From: Kribbella sp. NBC_00382
GTDB lineage: Bacteria > Actinomycetota > Actinomycetes > Propionibacteriales > Kribbellaceae
Assembly: GCF_036067295.1 (NCBI RefSeq)
Contig: NZ_CP107954.1
Location: 8,122,001-8,186,000, forward strand
Reading direction: 5' to 3'
DNA length: 64,000 nt
This document shows, piece by piece, positions 9,082 to 17,533 of the stretch. The translations under genes were made by a program, and so were the position numbers. The first letter of the stretch is position 1, and each line of letters starts with the position of its first letter. The notes under the pieces were generated by a model, which saw nothing but the letters and a program-made list of their open reading frames with translations, had not been told where the DNA came from and did no database searches.

Positions 9082-9753
9082 ATGGCAGACCTACAGGTCG
9101 CTCCCTGGACCCTGGTGATCCCGGTGAAGCGTACGGCGATCGCGAAGAGCCGGCTTGCTTCCGCCTACCCGCAGCACCGGCCAGAGCTCGCTCGTGCCTT
9201 CGCAGTCGACACTACTGCGGCCGCACTCGAGTCTCCTCTGGTCCGCGCCGTCCTGGTTGTCACGGATGACCCAGTGGTCGCAGCGGACGTCACGGCGATC
9301 GGTGCGCGCGTAGTACCGGATGTAGCGGGGGCAGGGCTCAATGGGGCTCTGGAGCACGGTGCGGCGTTCGCTGCTGCCGAGTACCCAGAGGCCGGAGTAG
9401 TGGCGCTTTCAGCAGACCTACCGGCACTCAGGGCTTCCGAGCTAACCGCTGCGTTGGCAGCGTGCACAGCAGAGCGCAACTTCGTCATAGACGAGCCCGG
9501 GACCGGTACTACGATGCTTGCCGCCGCCCCCGGCAGTCCCCTCACCCCGCTCTTCGGTGTGGGCTCTGCCCAGGCCCACCAGGCCTCAGGAGCTCTACCG
9601 ATCGAGCTGACGAGCATCGAGTCGCTGCGGCGTGATGTGGACACAGCGGCGGACCTGGCACACGCAGTACAGCTAGGTGTTGGTCCTCGAACGGCTGACG
9701 TGATGTCGCTCGTCATGGGCGCTGCGACAGGCACTGAGGGCCTGGCCTGCTGA
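9082..9753 (+). CDS. cofC: 2-phospho-L-lactate/phosphoenolpyruvate guanylyltransferase (coenzyme F420 synthesis)
   Basis: The ATG at 9082 (MADLQVAPWTLVIPVKRTAIAKSRL) gives 223 residues. The N-terminal nucleotide-binding segment PVKRTAIAKSRL, VVALSADLPAL with the metal-binding Asp pair, and FGVGSAQAH are typical of CofC/FbiD. The enzyme attaches GMP to a three-carbon phosphate to begin the F420 side chain. The neighbourhood with gpsA and hup matches the mycobacterial fbiD locus as I remember it. The organism therefore probably makes F420. Confidence 0.88.
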   Translation: MADLQVAPWTLVIPVKRTAIAKSRLASAYPQHRPELARAFAVDTTAAALESPLVRAVLVVTDDPVVAADVTAIGARVVPDVAGAGLNGALEHGAAFAAAEYPEAGVVALSADLPALRASELTAALAACTAERNFVIDEPGTGTTMLAAAPGSPLTPLFGVGSAQAHQASGALPIELTSIESLRRDVDTAADLAHAVQLGVGPRTADVMSLVMGAATGTEGLAC

Positions 9754-9773
9754 AAGGCCGCTACGGTAAAGGC

Positions 9774-9980
9774 ATGCAAGCAACTGTCAGCCGCTACGAC
9801 GCTACGACGGCATCCGGCGCAGTGTTGACCGACACCGGCATCGAGCTGCCCTTCGACTCCGAAGCCCTCGTCGGCACTCCGGTGCGCCTGCTCCGCCTCG
9901 GCCAGCGGGTCCGCCTGACCACTACCGGCAGCGGCGCGGGTCTGGCGATCTCCGAGGTCCACTTCATCACCTTGCCGTAG
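9774..9980 (+). CDS. Small cold-shock/OB-fold-like protein
   Basis: This 68-residue protein starts 20 bases after cofC. Its pattern, ATVSRYDATTASGAVLTDTGIELPFDSEAL followed by RLGQRVRLTT, resembles a cold-shock domain: a first strand, a turn with a G-x-V/L-x-T/D pattern, then a late strand ending in V. The aromatic RNP motifs of true CspA proteins are missing, so nucleic-acid binding is uncertain. It looks like a conserved actinobacterial protein of unknown function. Confidence 0.6.
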   Translation: MQATVSRYDATTASGAVLTDTGIELPFDSEALVGTPVRLLRLGQRVRLTTTGSGAGLAISEVHFITLP

Positions 9981-10005
9981 GCAACTCGGCAAACAAGCAG
10001 CAACG

Positions 10006-10047
10006 GCGAAGGCCGGTCGCCCCTGGTGTGGGGAGACCGGCCTTCGC
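10006..10047. terminator. Bidirectional terminator between the OB-like gene and hup
   Basis: A perfect 13-bp stem, GCGAAGGCCGGTC (10006-10018) with GACCGGCCTTCGC (10035-10047), and a 16-base loop separate convergent genes. No long T-tract follows, as is common in high-GC actinobacteria. Confidence 0.75.
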
Positions 10048-10079
10048 TAGTACAGCGGGTACTACGAGGTGCTGACGGG

Positions 10080-10664
10080 TCAGCGGGCGGCTGCGCGCTT
10101 CGCCGGAGCCTTCTTGGCGGGGGCCTTCTTGGCCGGCGCCTTCTTGGCAACGGTCTTGGCCGGGGCCTTCTTGGCGACCGGGGCCGTCTTCTTGGCGGCG
10201 GCCTTGACCGGGGCCTTCTTGGCCGGGGCCTTCTTCGCAACCGTCTTGGTGGCAACGGCCTTGGCCGGGGCCTTCTTGGCGGCGGCCTTGACCGGAGCGG
10301 CCTTCTTGGCCGGGGCGGCCGTCTTGGCCGGAGCAGCCTTGGTGGCCGGGGCCGCCTTCGGTGCAACCAGCTTCGGCAGCTTCTTCGCGCCGGAGACAAC
10401 GGCCTTCAGCTCCGCGCCGGCGCGGAACTTCGGAACCACGGTCTTCTTGGCGCGCTTGGTCTCGCCGGTCCGCGGGTTGCGGACCATGCGGGCACCGCGC
10501 TCGATGGCCTCGAAGGCTCCGAACCCGGTGATGGCGACCTTGCCGCCCTTCTTGGTCAGCTCGCGCTGGACGGTGTCGATCACCGACTCCAGGGCGTGCT
10601 GGGCCGAACGGCGATTTCCGTCGAAGTGCACTGCGAGCGCTTCGACCAACTGGCTCTTGTTCAC
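10080..10664 (-). CDS. hup: HU-family nucleoid protein with histone H1-like tail (HupB type)
   Basis: GTG at 10664 follows GGAGGG at good spacing and starts VNKSQLVEALAVHFDG; the protein has 194 residues. Residues 1-90 are the HU fold, with the DNA-binding arm GARMVRNPRTGE. The remaining 100 residues are built of repeated AKKAPAK-like units, like the H1-type tail of mycobacterial HupB and streptomycete HupS, which binds and compacts DNA. The tail repeats make the region internally repetitive at the DNA level (10083-10360). It lies beside leuCD and cofC/gpsA, as in other actinobacteria. Confidence 0.95.
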   Translation of the reverse strand: MNKSQLVEALAVHFDGNRRSAQHALESVIDTVQRELTKKGGKVAITGFGAFEAIERGARMVRNPRTGETKRAKKTVVPKFRAGAELKAVVSGAKKLPKLVAPKAAPATKAAPAKTAAPAKKAAPVKAAAKKAPAKAVATKTVAKKAPAKKAPVKAAAKKTAPVAKKAPAKTVAKKAPAKKAPAKKAPAKRAAAR

Positions 10665-10910
10665 TGTCTTCCCTCCGTGAACGATGGCGTCGAGCACAGC
10701 GCTCGATCTTCCGTGAACGTTATGGACTCTTCGGCGTGTGCACAAACACCAACGCGGCAATTCGGCCTTGTTTCAGGCGATTTGGGCAAAATTTTCCCTC
10801 GAATCGCCACTTGGGCGGCTTCTGAATCCCTTCAGAGCAACGAACCGGCGACCAACGGTGACCTCGGCCACAACCCCGTTAGGCCATTCTCAAAGGCCTC
10901 CGGGGGCGCG

Positions 10911-12077
10911 CTACAACCAGCCGCGGCGCTTGAAGATCAGGTGCAGACCACCACAGACCATCGCCATCAGGCCGACCGCGAACGGATAACCGAACTGCCA
11001 ATGCAGCTCCGGCATCGAGTCGAAGTTCATCCCGTAGACGGTGCCGATCAGGGTCGGCGCGAACAGGATCGCCGCCCAGGCAGAGATCCGCTTCACCTCT
11101 TCGTTCTGGTCGTTGCTGGCGACCGTGAGGCTCTTCATCTCCTCGTTCTGCTGCTGGGCGACCAGGGTCGCGTTCACCGTCAGGATGTCCCGCAGCAGTT
11201 CGCGAAACGCGTCCACCCGCTCCACCACCTGGGTGACGTGGTCGGCCACGTCGCGCAGCGAACGTTGCAGTTCCTCATCGACGCCGTACTTGTCGAAGCC
11301 GGCGCGCAACGAATCCAGCATGCCGACCAATGGCCGCGTCGCGCGCTGGAACTCGATCACCTCACGGGACAGCTCATAGATGCGCCGCGACACCTTCGGG
11401 TCGCCGCGGAACACCTCGGTCTCGATCTCGTCGATGTCGTTCTCGAGGCCGGCGACCACTGGCGCATAACCGTCGACGACCTTGTCCATGATCGCGTAGA
11501 GAACAGCCTCGGTACCGCGCCGCAGCAACTCCGGATCGCGTTCCACCCGGCGCCGGACCGCGGCCAGGTTGGGCGCTTCCGCGTGCCGGACCGTCACCAC
11601 GAAGTCCGGGCCGACGAACACGTGCACCTCGCCGAACTCGACCTCCTCGGTCGCGTCCCGGTACCTGGCGGCCTTCAGTACGACGAACAACGTGTCGCCG
11701 TAGCGCTCGAGCTTCGGCCGCTGATGAGCCTGGATGGCGTCCTCGATCGCCAGCTCGTGCAGGTCGAACTCCTGTGCCAGCGAGGTCAGCTCGCGCCGGT
11801 CAGGGCGGTACAGGCCGATCCAGGCAAGGCTTTTCGGCGACTCGTGCAGCACCTGGTAGGTGTCGGCCAGCGACTCGGGTGACGCGACCCGCGAGCCGTC
11901 GCAGTAGATCGCGCTGTCGACGACGCTGTGCCCCTTGGGCTTCGGAGTCGCGGCGGGCGACGGCTTCTGGTCAACGGGCGCCGGCGCGGCGGTGGTACCG
12001 GCGTACCGGCGGGCGGCGGCGCGAAGCGACGGGGTGCGGCTGAACGCACGCAGGGTGCGCAGGCGGATGTCGGACAT
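10911..12077 (-). CDS. corA: CorA-family Mg2+/Co2+ transporter
   Basis: ATG at 12077 (MSDIRLRTLRAFSR) follows GGAGGA. The 388-residue protein has a large cytoplasmic N-terminal domain and two C-terminal membrane helices, with the selectivity motif YGMNF between them and the short basic tail FKRRGWL. It forms a pentameric channel taking up Mg2+. Before the first folded strand there is a 60-residue Ala/Pro-rich, low-complexity extension. It follows leuD on the same strand after a probable terminator, so it likely has its own promoter. Confidence 0.9.
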   Translation of the reverse strand: MSDIRLRTLRAFSRTPSLRAAARRYAGTTAAPAPVDQKPSPAATPKPKGHSVVDSAIYCDGSRVASPESLADTYQVLHESPKSLAWIGLYRPDRRELTSLAQEFDLHELAIEDAIQAHQRPKLERYGDTLFVVLKAARYRDATEEVEFGEVHVFVGPDFVVTVRHAEAPNLAAVRRRVERDPELLRRGTEAVLYAIMDKVVDGYAPVVAGLENDIDEIETEVFRGDPKVSRRIYELSREVIEFQRATRPLVGMLDSLRAGFDKYGVDEELQRSLRDVADHVTQVVERVDAFRELLRDILTVNATLVAQQQNEEMKSLTVASNDQNEEVKRISAWAAILFAPTLIGTVYGMNFDSMPELHWQFGYPFAVGLMAMVCGGLHLIFKRRGWL

Positions 12078-12141
12078 GACAAGTCCTCCAGGTGCGAGGT
12101 GTGGGATCGATGGAAGAAACACATCGCCCGGCCCCGCGCCG

Positions 12142-12178
12142 CAGGTCACCCCGCGCGGATCCGCGACGGGGTGACCTG
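12142..12178 (-). terminator. Hairpin downstream of leuCD
   Basis: CAGGTCACCCCG (12142-12153) pairs with CGGGGTGACCTG (12167-12178), and the loop contains the palindrome CGCGGATCCGCG. It lies between leuD and corA and is a strong candidate terminator for leuCD. The rest of 12078-12337 shows only a small GATAAC/GTTATC repeat at 12301-12318. Confidence 0.65.
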
Positions 12179-12337
12179 ACCTGTCAGAAGAGGATTCAGC
12201 GCCTCAAGGCCGGACGAGATCCGTATGTCTGGAGGGTTCGCTGCTCATGGCGCCCCACCTCCAAGATCTCGGTCCTGCCTTGTGCTGACAACTTCGCAAG
12301 GATAACACCGGAGTTATCGGTGAAACTGTGCGATGCG

Positions 12338-12937
12338 TTACGCCTTGGCCGGAAGCGTGGCCGGCTTGAAGGCCGGCCGGGTGGCCTCGTACGTGGTGAT
12401 GTCGGCCTCGTGGGACAAGGTGATGCCGACGTCGTCGAGCCCGTTCAGCAACCGGTAGCGGGTGTAGTCGTCGATCTCGAACGGCGCCGAGACGTCGCCG
12501 GCCGAGAGCGTCTTGTTCTCCAGGTCGACCGTCACCTTGGTGCCCGGGTCGGCCTCGATCGCGGTCCACAACTGCTCGACGACGTCCTGCTCGACGAGTG
12601 CCGCGAGCAGGCCGGCCTTGCCCGAGTTGCCGCGGAAGATGTCGCCGAACCGCGACGACACGACGACCCGGAACCCGTAGTCCAGCAGGGCCCAGACGGC
12701 GTGCTCGCGCGACGATCCGGTACCGAAGTCAGGCCCGGCGACGAGCACCGAGACCCCTTCGTACTCGGGCTGGTTGAGGACGAAGGCCGGGTCGTTGCGC
12801 CAGGCAGCGAACAGGCCGTCCTCGAAGCCGGTGCGGGTGACCCGCTTCAGGTAGACCGCCGGGATGATCTGGTCGGTGTCGACGTTGCTGCGCCGCAGCG
12901 GGGCCGCGGTGCCGATGTGCTGGGTGAAGGCTTCCAT
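12338..12937 (-). CDS. leuD: 3-isopropylmalate dehydratase, small subunit
   Basis: ATG at 12937 (MEAFTQHIGTAAPLRRSNVDTDQIIPAVYL) gives 199 residues, the normal length. The swivel-domain motifs NVDTDQIIP, GPDFGTGSSREHAVWAL and RFGDIFRGN are all present. With LeuC it isomerises 2- to 3-isopropylmalate in leucine synthesis. It starts 13 bases after leuC and is co-transcribed with it. Confidence 0.97.
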   Translation of the reverse strand: MEAFTQHIGTAAPLRRSNVDTDQIIPAVYLKRVTRTGFEDGLFAAWRNDPAFVLNQPEYEGVSVLVAGPDFGTGSSREHAVWALLDYGFRVVVSSRFGDIFRGNSGKAGLLAALVEQDVVEQLWTAIEADPGTKVTVDLENKTLSAGDVSAPFEIDDYTRYRLLNGLDDVGITLSHEADITTYEATRPAFKPATLPAKA

Positions 12938-12950
12938 GATTCCTTTGTCC

Positions 12951-14381
12951 TCAGACGTTTTCGGGGACGACGACATCCAGCGGCTGCAGATCCGCTGGCG
13001 CTGCGAGGGTTCCGGTGACGGCCGTGGCCGCGGCGACCAGCGGCGAGACCAGGTGGGTACGGCCACCCTTGCCCTGCCGGCCTTCGAAGTTGCGGTTCGA
13101 GGTGGAGGCGCTGCGCTCGCCCGGCGCCAGCTGGTCCGGGTTCATGCCCAGGCACATCGAGCAACCCGCCCCACGCCACTCGGCGCCGGCGTCCTTGAAG
13201 ATCCGGTCCAGACCTTCCGACTCGGCCTGCAGACGCACCCGGCCGGAACCCGGTACGACGAGCATGCGGGTGCCGTCGGCAACCTTCCGCCCGGCCAGTA
13301 CGCCGGCCGCGGCCCGCAGGTCCTCGATCCGGCCGTTGGTGCAGGAGCCCAGGAAGACGGTGTCGACCTTGACCTCGCGGAGCGGAGTACCGGCGGTGAG
13401 GCCCATGTACTCGAGGGCGCGCTCGGCGGCGATCTTGTCGTTGGGCTCGTCGAAGTCGTCCGGCGACGGCACGTTGGCCGACAGCGGGACGCCCTGGCCG
13501 GGGTTCGTTCCCCAGGTGACGAACGGGGCGACGTCCTCGGCGCGCAGCACGACCTCGCGGTCGAAGGTCGCGTCCTCATCGGTGGCCAGGCTGTTCCAGT
13601 ACTCGACCGCGGCTTCCCAGTCGAGACCCTGCGGCGCGTGCGGCTTGTCCTTCAGGTACGCGTAGGTGGTCTCGTCCGGCGCGATCATGCCGGCCTTCGC
13701 GCCCCACTCGATCGACATGTTGCAGATCGTCATCCGGGCTTCCATCGTCAGCGCGCGGATCGCTTCACCGCGGTACTCGACGATGTACCCCTGGCCGCCG
13801 CCCGTACCGACCTGTGCGATCAGCGAGAGCACCAGGTCCTTGGCCGAGACACCGTCGGGCAGTACGCCGTCGACGGTGACCGCCATCGTCTTGGGGCGGG
13901 CCTGCATCAGCGTCTGGGTGGCGAGCACGTGCTCGACCTCGCTGGTACCGATGCCGAAGGCAATCGCGCCGAACGCGCCATGCGTAGAGGTGTGGCTGTC
14001 ACCGCAGACCACGGTCATCCCGGGCTGGGTCAGGCCGAGCTGCGGGCCGATCACGTGCACGACGCCCTGGTCCGGGTCGCCGAGCTTGTGGATTCGGACG
14101 CCGAACTCCTCCGCGTTCTTGCGCAGGGTGTCCACCTGCGTCCGCGAGGTCAGGTCGGCGATCGGCTTGTCGACGTCGAGCGTCGGGACGTTGTGGTCCT
14201 CGGTGGCGATCGTCAGATCCGGGCGGCGCACCTGCCGGCCCGCCAGCCGGAGGCCGTCGAAGGCCTGCGGACTGGTCACCTCGTGCACCAGGTGGAGATC
14301 GATGTAAAGGAGGTCGGGCTCTCCGTCGGCATGGCGCACGACATGCGCATCCCAGACCTTTTCCGACAACGTCCTACCCAT
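12951..14381 (-). CDS. leuC: 3-isopropylmalate dehydratase, large subunit
   Basis: ATG at 14381 (MGRTLSEKVWDAHVV) follows GAGGAG; the protein has 476 residues. The 4Fe-4S aconitase family signatures CGDSHTSTHGAFGA, FLGSCTNGRIEDLR and CSMCLGMNPD supply the cluster cysteines. It works with LeuD in leucine synthesis. It is divergent from the IclR regulator, which in Streptomyces (NdgR/AreB) is known to bind the leuC promoter. Confidence 0.97.
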   Translation of the reverse strand: MGRTLSEKVWDAHVVRHADGEPDLLYIDLHLVHEVTSPQAFDGLRLAGRQVRRPDLTIATEDHNVPTLDVDKPIADLTSRTQVDTLRKNAEEFGVRIHKLGDPDQGVVHVIGPQLGLTQPGMTVVCGDSHTSTHGAFGAIAFGIGTSEVEHVLATQTLMQARPKTMAVTVDGVLPDGVSAKDLVLSLIAQVGTGGGQGYIVEYRGEAIRALTMEARMTICNMSIEWGAKAGMIAPDETTYAYLKDKPHAPQGLDWEAAVEYWNSLATDEDATFDREVVLRAEDVAPFVTWGTNPGQGVPLSANVPSPDDFDEPNDKIAAERALEYMGLTAGTPLREVKVDTVFLGSCTNGRIEDLRAAAGVLAGRKVADGTRMLVVPGSGRVRLQAESEGLDRIFKDAGAEWRGAGCSMCLGMNPDQLAPGERSASTSNRNFEGRQGKGGRTHLVSPLVAAATAVTGTLAAPADLQPLDVVVPENV

Positions 14382-14487
14382 CAGGCACTCCTCTAGATAG
14401 ATTCTTAATCCCACCCCACCGCCCCGCACGGGTTTTGTGGTGGTGTTCTCTCGCTCACAGTGCGCCGGAACCGGCTGCAGAAGCGAC

Positions 14488-14522
14488 TTGCGTTCCACGA
14501 TTCGAGACGGCAATATCGTCTC
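14488..14522 (+). promoter_or_regulatory. Leaderless promoter of the IclR regulator with an embedded inverted repeat
   Basis: TTGCGT (14488-14493), a 17-base spacer and CAATAT (14511-14516) place transcription start at or next to the ATG at 14523, implying a leaderless message. GAGACG (14504-14509) and CGTCTC (14517-14522) flank the -10 element as an inverted repeat. It is a candidate operator for autoregulation and leuC control. The sites are inferred from spacing and symmetry only. Confidence 0.5.
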
Positions 14523-15242
14523 ATGGACAACTCTAGCGGAGTCGGCGTTCTCGACAAAGCAGCTCTCGTTCTGTCCGCACTCGAGTCCGGACCGGCGACC
14601 CTGGCCGGACTCGTGGCGGCGACGGGACTGGCCCGGCCGACGGCACACCGGCTCGCCGTCGCTCTCGAGCACCACCGGTTGGTGGGCCGGGACATGCAGG
14701 GTCGCTTCGTGCTCGGGCCACGGCTGAGCGAGTTGGCCTCCGCTGCCGGTGAGGACCGACTGCTGGCGACAGCCGGTCCGGTACTGGCGCGACTGCGCGA
14801 CATCACTGGTGAGTCGGCGCAGCTTTTCAGGCGCCAGGGTGAGTACAGGGTCTGTGTCGCGGCTGCTGAGCGCCCGTCCGGCCTGCGCGACACCGTGCCG
14901 GTCGGCAGCCAGCTGACGATGGCCGCTGGATCCGCCGCTCAAATACTGCTTGCCTGGGAGGACCCGGAGCGGATGCACCGCGGTCTCCACAACGCCACCT
15001 TCAACGCGGCCGCCCTGGCCGGCGTACGCCGCCGCGGCTGGGCCCACTCGGTCGGCGAACGCGAGCAAGGCGTCGCCTCCGTCTCGGCCCCGGTCCGCTC
15101 CCCCTCGGGCAAGGTGATCGCCGCCGTCTCCGTCTCCGGCCCGATCGAACGCCTCTCCCGCCAGCCCGGCCGGATGCACGCGCCCGCCGTCATGGCCGCC
15201 GCCGAACGCCTCTCCGAAGCCCTCCGCCGCGCTTCCGAGTAG
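14523..15242 (+). CDS. ndgR: IclR-family regulator, NdgR/AreB-like
   Basis: ATG at 14523 (MDNSSGVGVLDKAALVLSALESGP) gives 239 residues, matching streptomycete NdgR (238). The winged helix is LAGLVAATGLARPTAHRLAVALEHHRLV. The effector domain contains GESAQLFRRQGEYRVCVAAAE and the IclR signature around SVSAPVRSPSGKVIAAVSVSGP. In Streptomyces this regulator sits opposite leuCD and tunes leucine and nitrogen-dependent functions. Both position and sequence agree here. A longer reading from 14460 is possible but would destroy the leaderless promoter geometry. Confidence 0.85.
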   Translation: MDNSSGVGVLDKAALVLSALESGPATLAGLVAATGLARPTAHRLAVALEHHRLVGRDMQGRFVLGPRLSELASAAGEDRLLATAGPVLARLRDITGESAQLFRRQGEYRVCVAAAERPSGLRDTVPVGSQLTMAAGSAAQILLAWEDPERMHRGLHNATFNAAALAGVRRRGWAHSVGEREQGVASVSAPVRSPSGKVIAAVSVSGPIERLSRQPGRMHAPAVMAAAERLSEALRRASE

Positions 15243-15255
15243 TTCACCCGGTACT

Positions 15256-15295
15256 ACGAAACAGCCCGTCGCCTCCCGGCGACGGGCTGTTTCGT
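15256..15295. terminator. Strong hairpin terminator between IclR and TetR genes
   Basis: A perfect 18-bp stem (15256-15273 with 15278-15295), a TCCC loop and terminal TTTCGTTG lie between convergent genes. It probably ends transcription in both directions. Confidence 0.85.
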
Positions 15296-15324
15296 TGTCC
15301 GGCTTGATTACCCAGCCTGATTGC

Positions 15325-15918
15325 TCAACCGTCGACGCCGGTCAATGTCTCGATGACCCGGTCGACGTGAACCGCCAGCGCCTTGCCGACCGGCATCAGC
15401 TCGGGCGTGGAATGCGCCAACTGCGCATGCCCGAGGAACGCGGCGTACGCCAGCAAACTGCGGTCACGGGCCCGATCCTTCGACAGACCGAGTTCACCGA
15501 ACAACGAGTTGAGATAACCCAGTCGCCGCTCGGTCACCCGTGCCAGCACCCGCGCCACGGGAGGATGCGTCGCACTCGCCTGGAGCGCGAGCTCGACCGA
15601 GCCGGCACTTGCTCCGGAGTCGTCCAGTACCGCGGTGAACACCAGACGCAGGAGTTCCCGGAGCCGGCTCGCAACGTCAGGCGCCTGCCCGGTGGCTGCG
15701 ATCACCCGGTCAGTATCGCGTTGCTCCCAGCGCTCGAGAGCTGCCTCGATCAACGCGTTCCGATCGGCGAAGTGCCAGTAGAAACTGCCCTTCGTCGTAC
15801 CGAGCGCCTTGGCCAGCGGTTCCACCGCCACCGCCGCCAGCCCACCACGTGCCAGCGCGTCGAGCGCCGCCACCGTCCAGTCGTCCGCGGTCAAGGACGC
15901 GCGCTTCCCATTCGCCAT
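15325..15918 (-). CDS. TetR-family transcriptional repressor
   Basis: The protein begins MANGKRASLTADDWTVAALDALARGG; an alternative ATG at 15924 adds two residues. The TetR helix-turn-helix VAVEPLAKALGTTKGSFYWHFADRNALIEAALE is clear, and the C-terminal domain (about 130 residues) is the variable ligand-binding part. Two identical-arm palindromes lie immediately upstream, the first overlapping the start codon, so strong autorepression is likely. The divergent CPBP membrane protease is the probable target. Confidence 0.9.
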   Translation of the reverse strand: MANGKRASLTADDWTVAALDALARGGLAAVAVEPLAKALGTTKGSFYWHFADRNALIEAALERWEQRDTDRVIAATGQAPDVASRLRELLRLVFTAVLDDSGASAGSVELALQASATHPPVARVLARVTERRLGYLNSLFGELGLSKDRARDRSLLAYAAFLGHAQLAHSTPELMPVGKALAVHVDRVIETLTGVDG

Positions 15919-15920
15919 GA

Positions 15921-15964
15921 CCATACGCTACCGTATGGTCAATCCTCCATACGGAGGCGTATGG
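15921..15964. promoter_or_regulatory. Twin TetR operators
   Basis: Two palindromes share the same arms: CCATACG-CTAC-CGTATGG (15921-15938) and CCATACG-GAGG-CGTATGG (15947-15964). Their centres are 26 bases apart, between the divergent tetR and CPBP genes. The first covers the tetR start region and the second abuts the ribosome binding site AAGGAG of the CPBP gene. Confidence 0.8.
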
Positions 15965-15974
15965 AAGGAGTGCC

Positions 15975-16799
15975 ATGAACGCATCCACAGTCATCGCCGC
16001 CGAGGTCCAGGACCGCGAGGAGCGCACTGCCCCTCGCTTCGTCATCCGCGTCGTCCGGCGCTATCCGCTGATCACCTTCGTTCTGCTGGCCTGCCTGTTC
16101 GGCTGGTCGCCCTACATCGCCGCCTTGTTCGGCTGGGGATCCCATCCGGAGAACCTGCCGCTCGGCCCGCTCCCCGCTGCACTGATCGTGGTCGCCTGCC
16201 AAGGCCGCGCCGAGCTGCGCAGGTGGGCGCTCCGGCTGCGCAGCTGGCGCGCTGCTCCGAAGTGGTACCTGCTGGCCATCTTGGCGCCGCTGGCGGTGCA
16301 CCTCGTCAACGTGCTGGTGAACCACGCGCTCGGTGCGCCGTGGCCCACCGCCGACCAACTCGCGACCTGGCCGTCCGCCCTGGCATCGTTCGTCGTGTTA
16401 CTCGTCCTGGTCGGCATCGGCGAGGAGGCCGGCTGGATCGCCTTCGCGGCTCCGATCCTGCTCCGCCGGCACGGTCTGCTGGCCGCCTGGGCCATCGCGT
16501 CGGCGATCCGGATCGGGTGGCACCTGCCGCTGATGATCAACGGCGATCTGTCCTGGACGCTCGGGGTCGTCGGCAACGCGGCGTTCACGATGCTGATGCT
16601 GCAGCTCTTCATCGCCGGCGGTGGCCGCTGGAGTCTGGTGGCGGTCTGGCACGCGAGCCTCAACGCCTTCGGCAGCGGCTTCTTCTTCCAGTTCGTCAGC
16701 GGCGCCGACAATGCCCGGCTCGGCGTGCTGCTCTCCGTCGCGTACACCGTTGTGGCGACCATCACCTGCCTCGTCGTGCGGCAGCGTCGCAGCCAGTAG
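15975..16799 (+). CDS. CPBP-family intramembrane metalloprotease
   Basis: The 274-residue integral membrane protein has the three CPBP/Abi motifs: GEEAGWIAFAAPILLRR (EExxW-type variant), WHLPLMI and WHASLNAF, which supply the Glu and His metal ligands. Related proteins process prenylated or membrane peptides, and some confer bacteriocin self-immunity. AAGGAG precedes the ATG. It is controlled by the divergent TetR gene and contains a TTA leucine codon at about 16398, rare in this genome. Confidence 0.85.
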   Translation: MNASTVIAAEVQDREERTAPRFVIRVVRRYPLITFVLLACLFGWSPYIAALFGWGSHPENLPLGPLPAALIVVACQGRAELRRWALRLRSWRAAPKWYLLAILAPLAVHLVNVLVNHALGAPWPTADQLATWPSALASFVVLLVLVGIGEEAGWIAFAAPILLRRHGLLAAWAIASAIRIGWHLPLMINGDLSWTLGVVGNAAFTMLMLQLFIAGGGRWSLVAVWHASLNAFGSGFFFQFVSGADNARLGVLLSVAYTVVATITCLVVRQRRSQ

Positions 16800-16822
16800 G
16801 ACAGCACCCAGCCAGTATTACG

Positions 16823-16853
16823 AACAGCCCGTCGCCTCCGCGGCGGGCTGTTT
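16823..16853. terminator. Imperfect hairpin after the CPBP gene
   Basis: AACAGCCC and a CGCC/GGCG inner stem, then GGCTGTTT, repeat the theme of the 15256-15295 hairpin in imperfect form. It lies between two same-strand genes and probably terminates the CPBP message. Confidence 0.5.
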
Positions 16854-16945
16854 CAGTTCTCCTGCACTGCGGGTGGCGTGCTTGCCGAGGCCGTGGGGCG
16901 GGATCACGATGAGCTCAGGGGTACTGCTCTTCGGGAGGTACTGCG

Positions 16946-17500
16946 ATGGTGCGGGACTGGATGACTGTTGGCTGGAAGTTGCTGATCGTTCGCGGGGTGA
17001 TCGGCGTCGTATTCGGGATCCTGGCGATCGCCTGGCCGATCTCGACCGCGATCGCGCTGGCGTTGCTGTGGGGCTTCTGGGCGTTGATGGACGGGATCGG
17101 GTCGCTGACCCAGGCGTTCCGGCCGGAGGCACGGGGCAGCCGACTGTGGTTGATCGTGCTCGGTGTGATCGCGTTGGTCGCGGCCTTCTTCGCCATCTTC
17201 AGCCCGGCCGTCACGGCCGTGACGCTGACCTGGATCCTCGGCATCTGGCTGATCGTCCGGGGTGTGTTCGAGGCGATCGGGGCCTTCACCACCAACCACG
17301 TGACGCCGAGGTGGTTCCTGCTCCTCGGAGCCGCCTTCTCGATCCTGCTCGGCATCCTCTTCGCCGCCAACCCCGGCAAGGGCGCGGTAGGTATCGCGGT
17401 CTTCCTCGGAGTGGTCGCGCTGCTGTGGGGCGCGACGTTCCTGGTCGCCGGTCTGTCGATGCGCCGGCTGATGGCGAGCACCCCACAGTCGCAGGTGTGA
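16946..17500 (+). CDS. HdeD/DUF308-family membrane protein
   Basis: The 184-residue protein is made of six closely spaced hydrophobic helices with repeated G-x-x-x-G/A and W-P motifs (LAIAWPISTAIALALLWGFWALMDG). This is the pattern of HdeD acid-resistance membrane proteins. GGGAGG lies seven bases before the ATG. Function in actinobacteria is unknown. It ends just before a strong terminator and a tRNA gene on the other strand. Confidence 0.8.
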   Translation: MVRDWMTVGWKLLIVRGVIGVVFGILAIAWPISTAIALALLWGFWALMDGIGSLTQAFRPEARGSRLWLIVLGVIALVAAFFAIFSPAVTAVTLTWILGIWLIVRGVFEAIGAFTTNHVTPRWFLLLGAAFSILLGILFAANPGKGAVGIAVFLGVVALLWGATFLVAGLSMRRLMASTPQSQV

Positions 17501-17533
17501 CGCTCACCTCACCCAAGTACTGCGGGCAAAAAC

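Noticed and set aside
10083..10360. The repetitive AKKAPAK-coding region as a non-coding satellite.
   Set aside because: It is in frame with the HU domain and encodes the expected H1-like tail of actinobacterial HU.
14382..14487. A leucine leader peptide upstream of leuC.
   Set aside because: I found no short frame with clustered Leu codons and no terminator before the leuC ribosome binding site; control is more likely through the divergent IclR protein.
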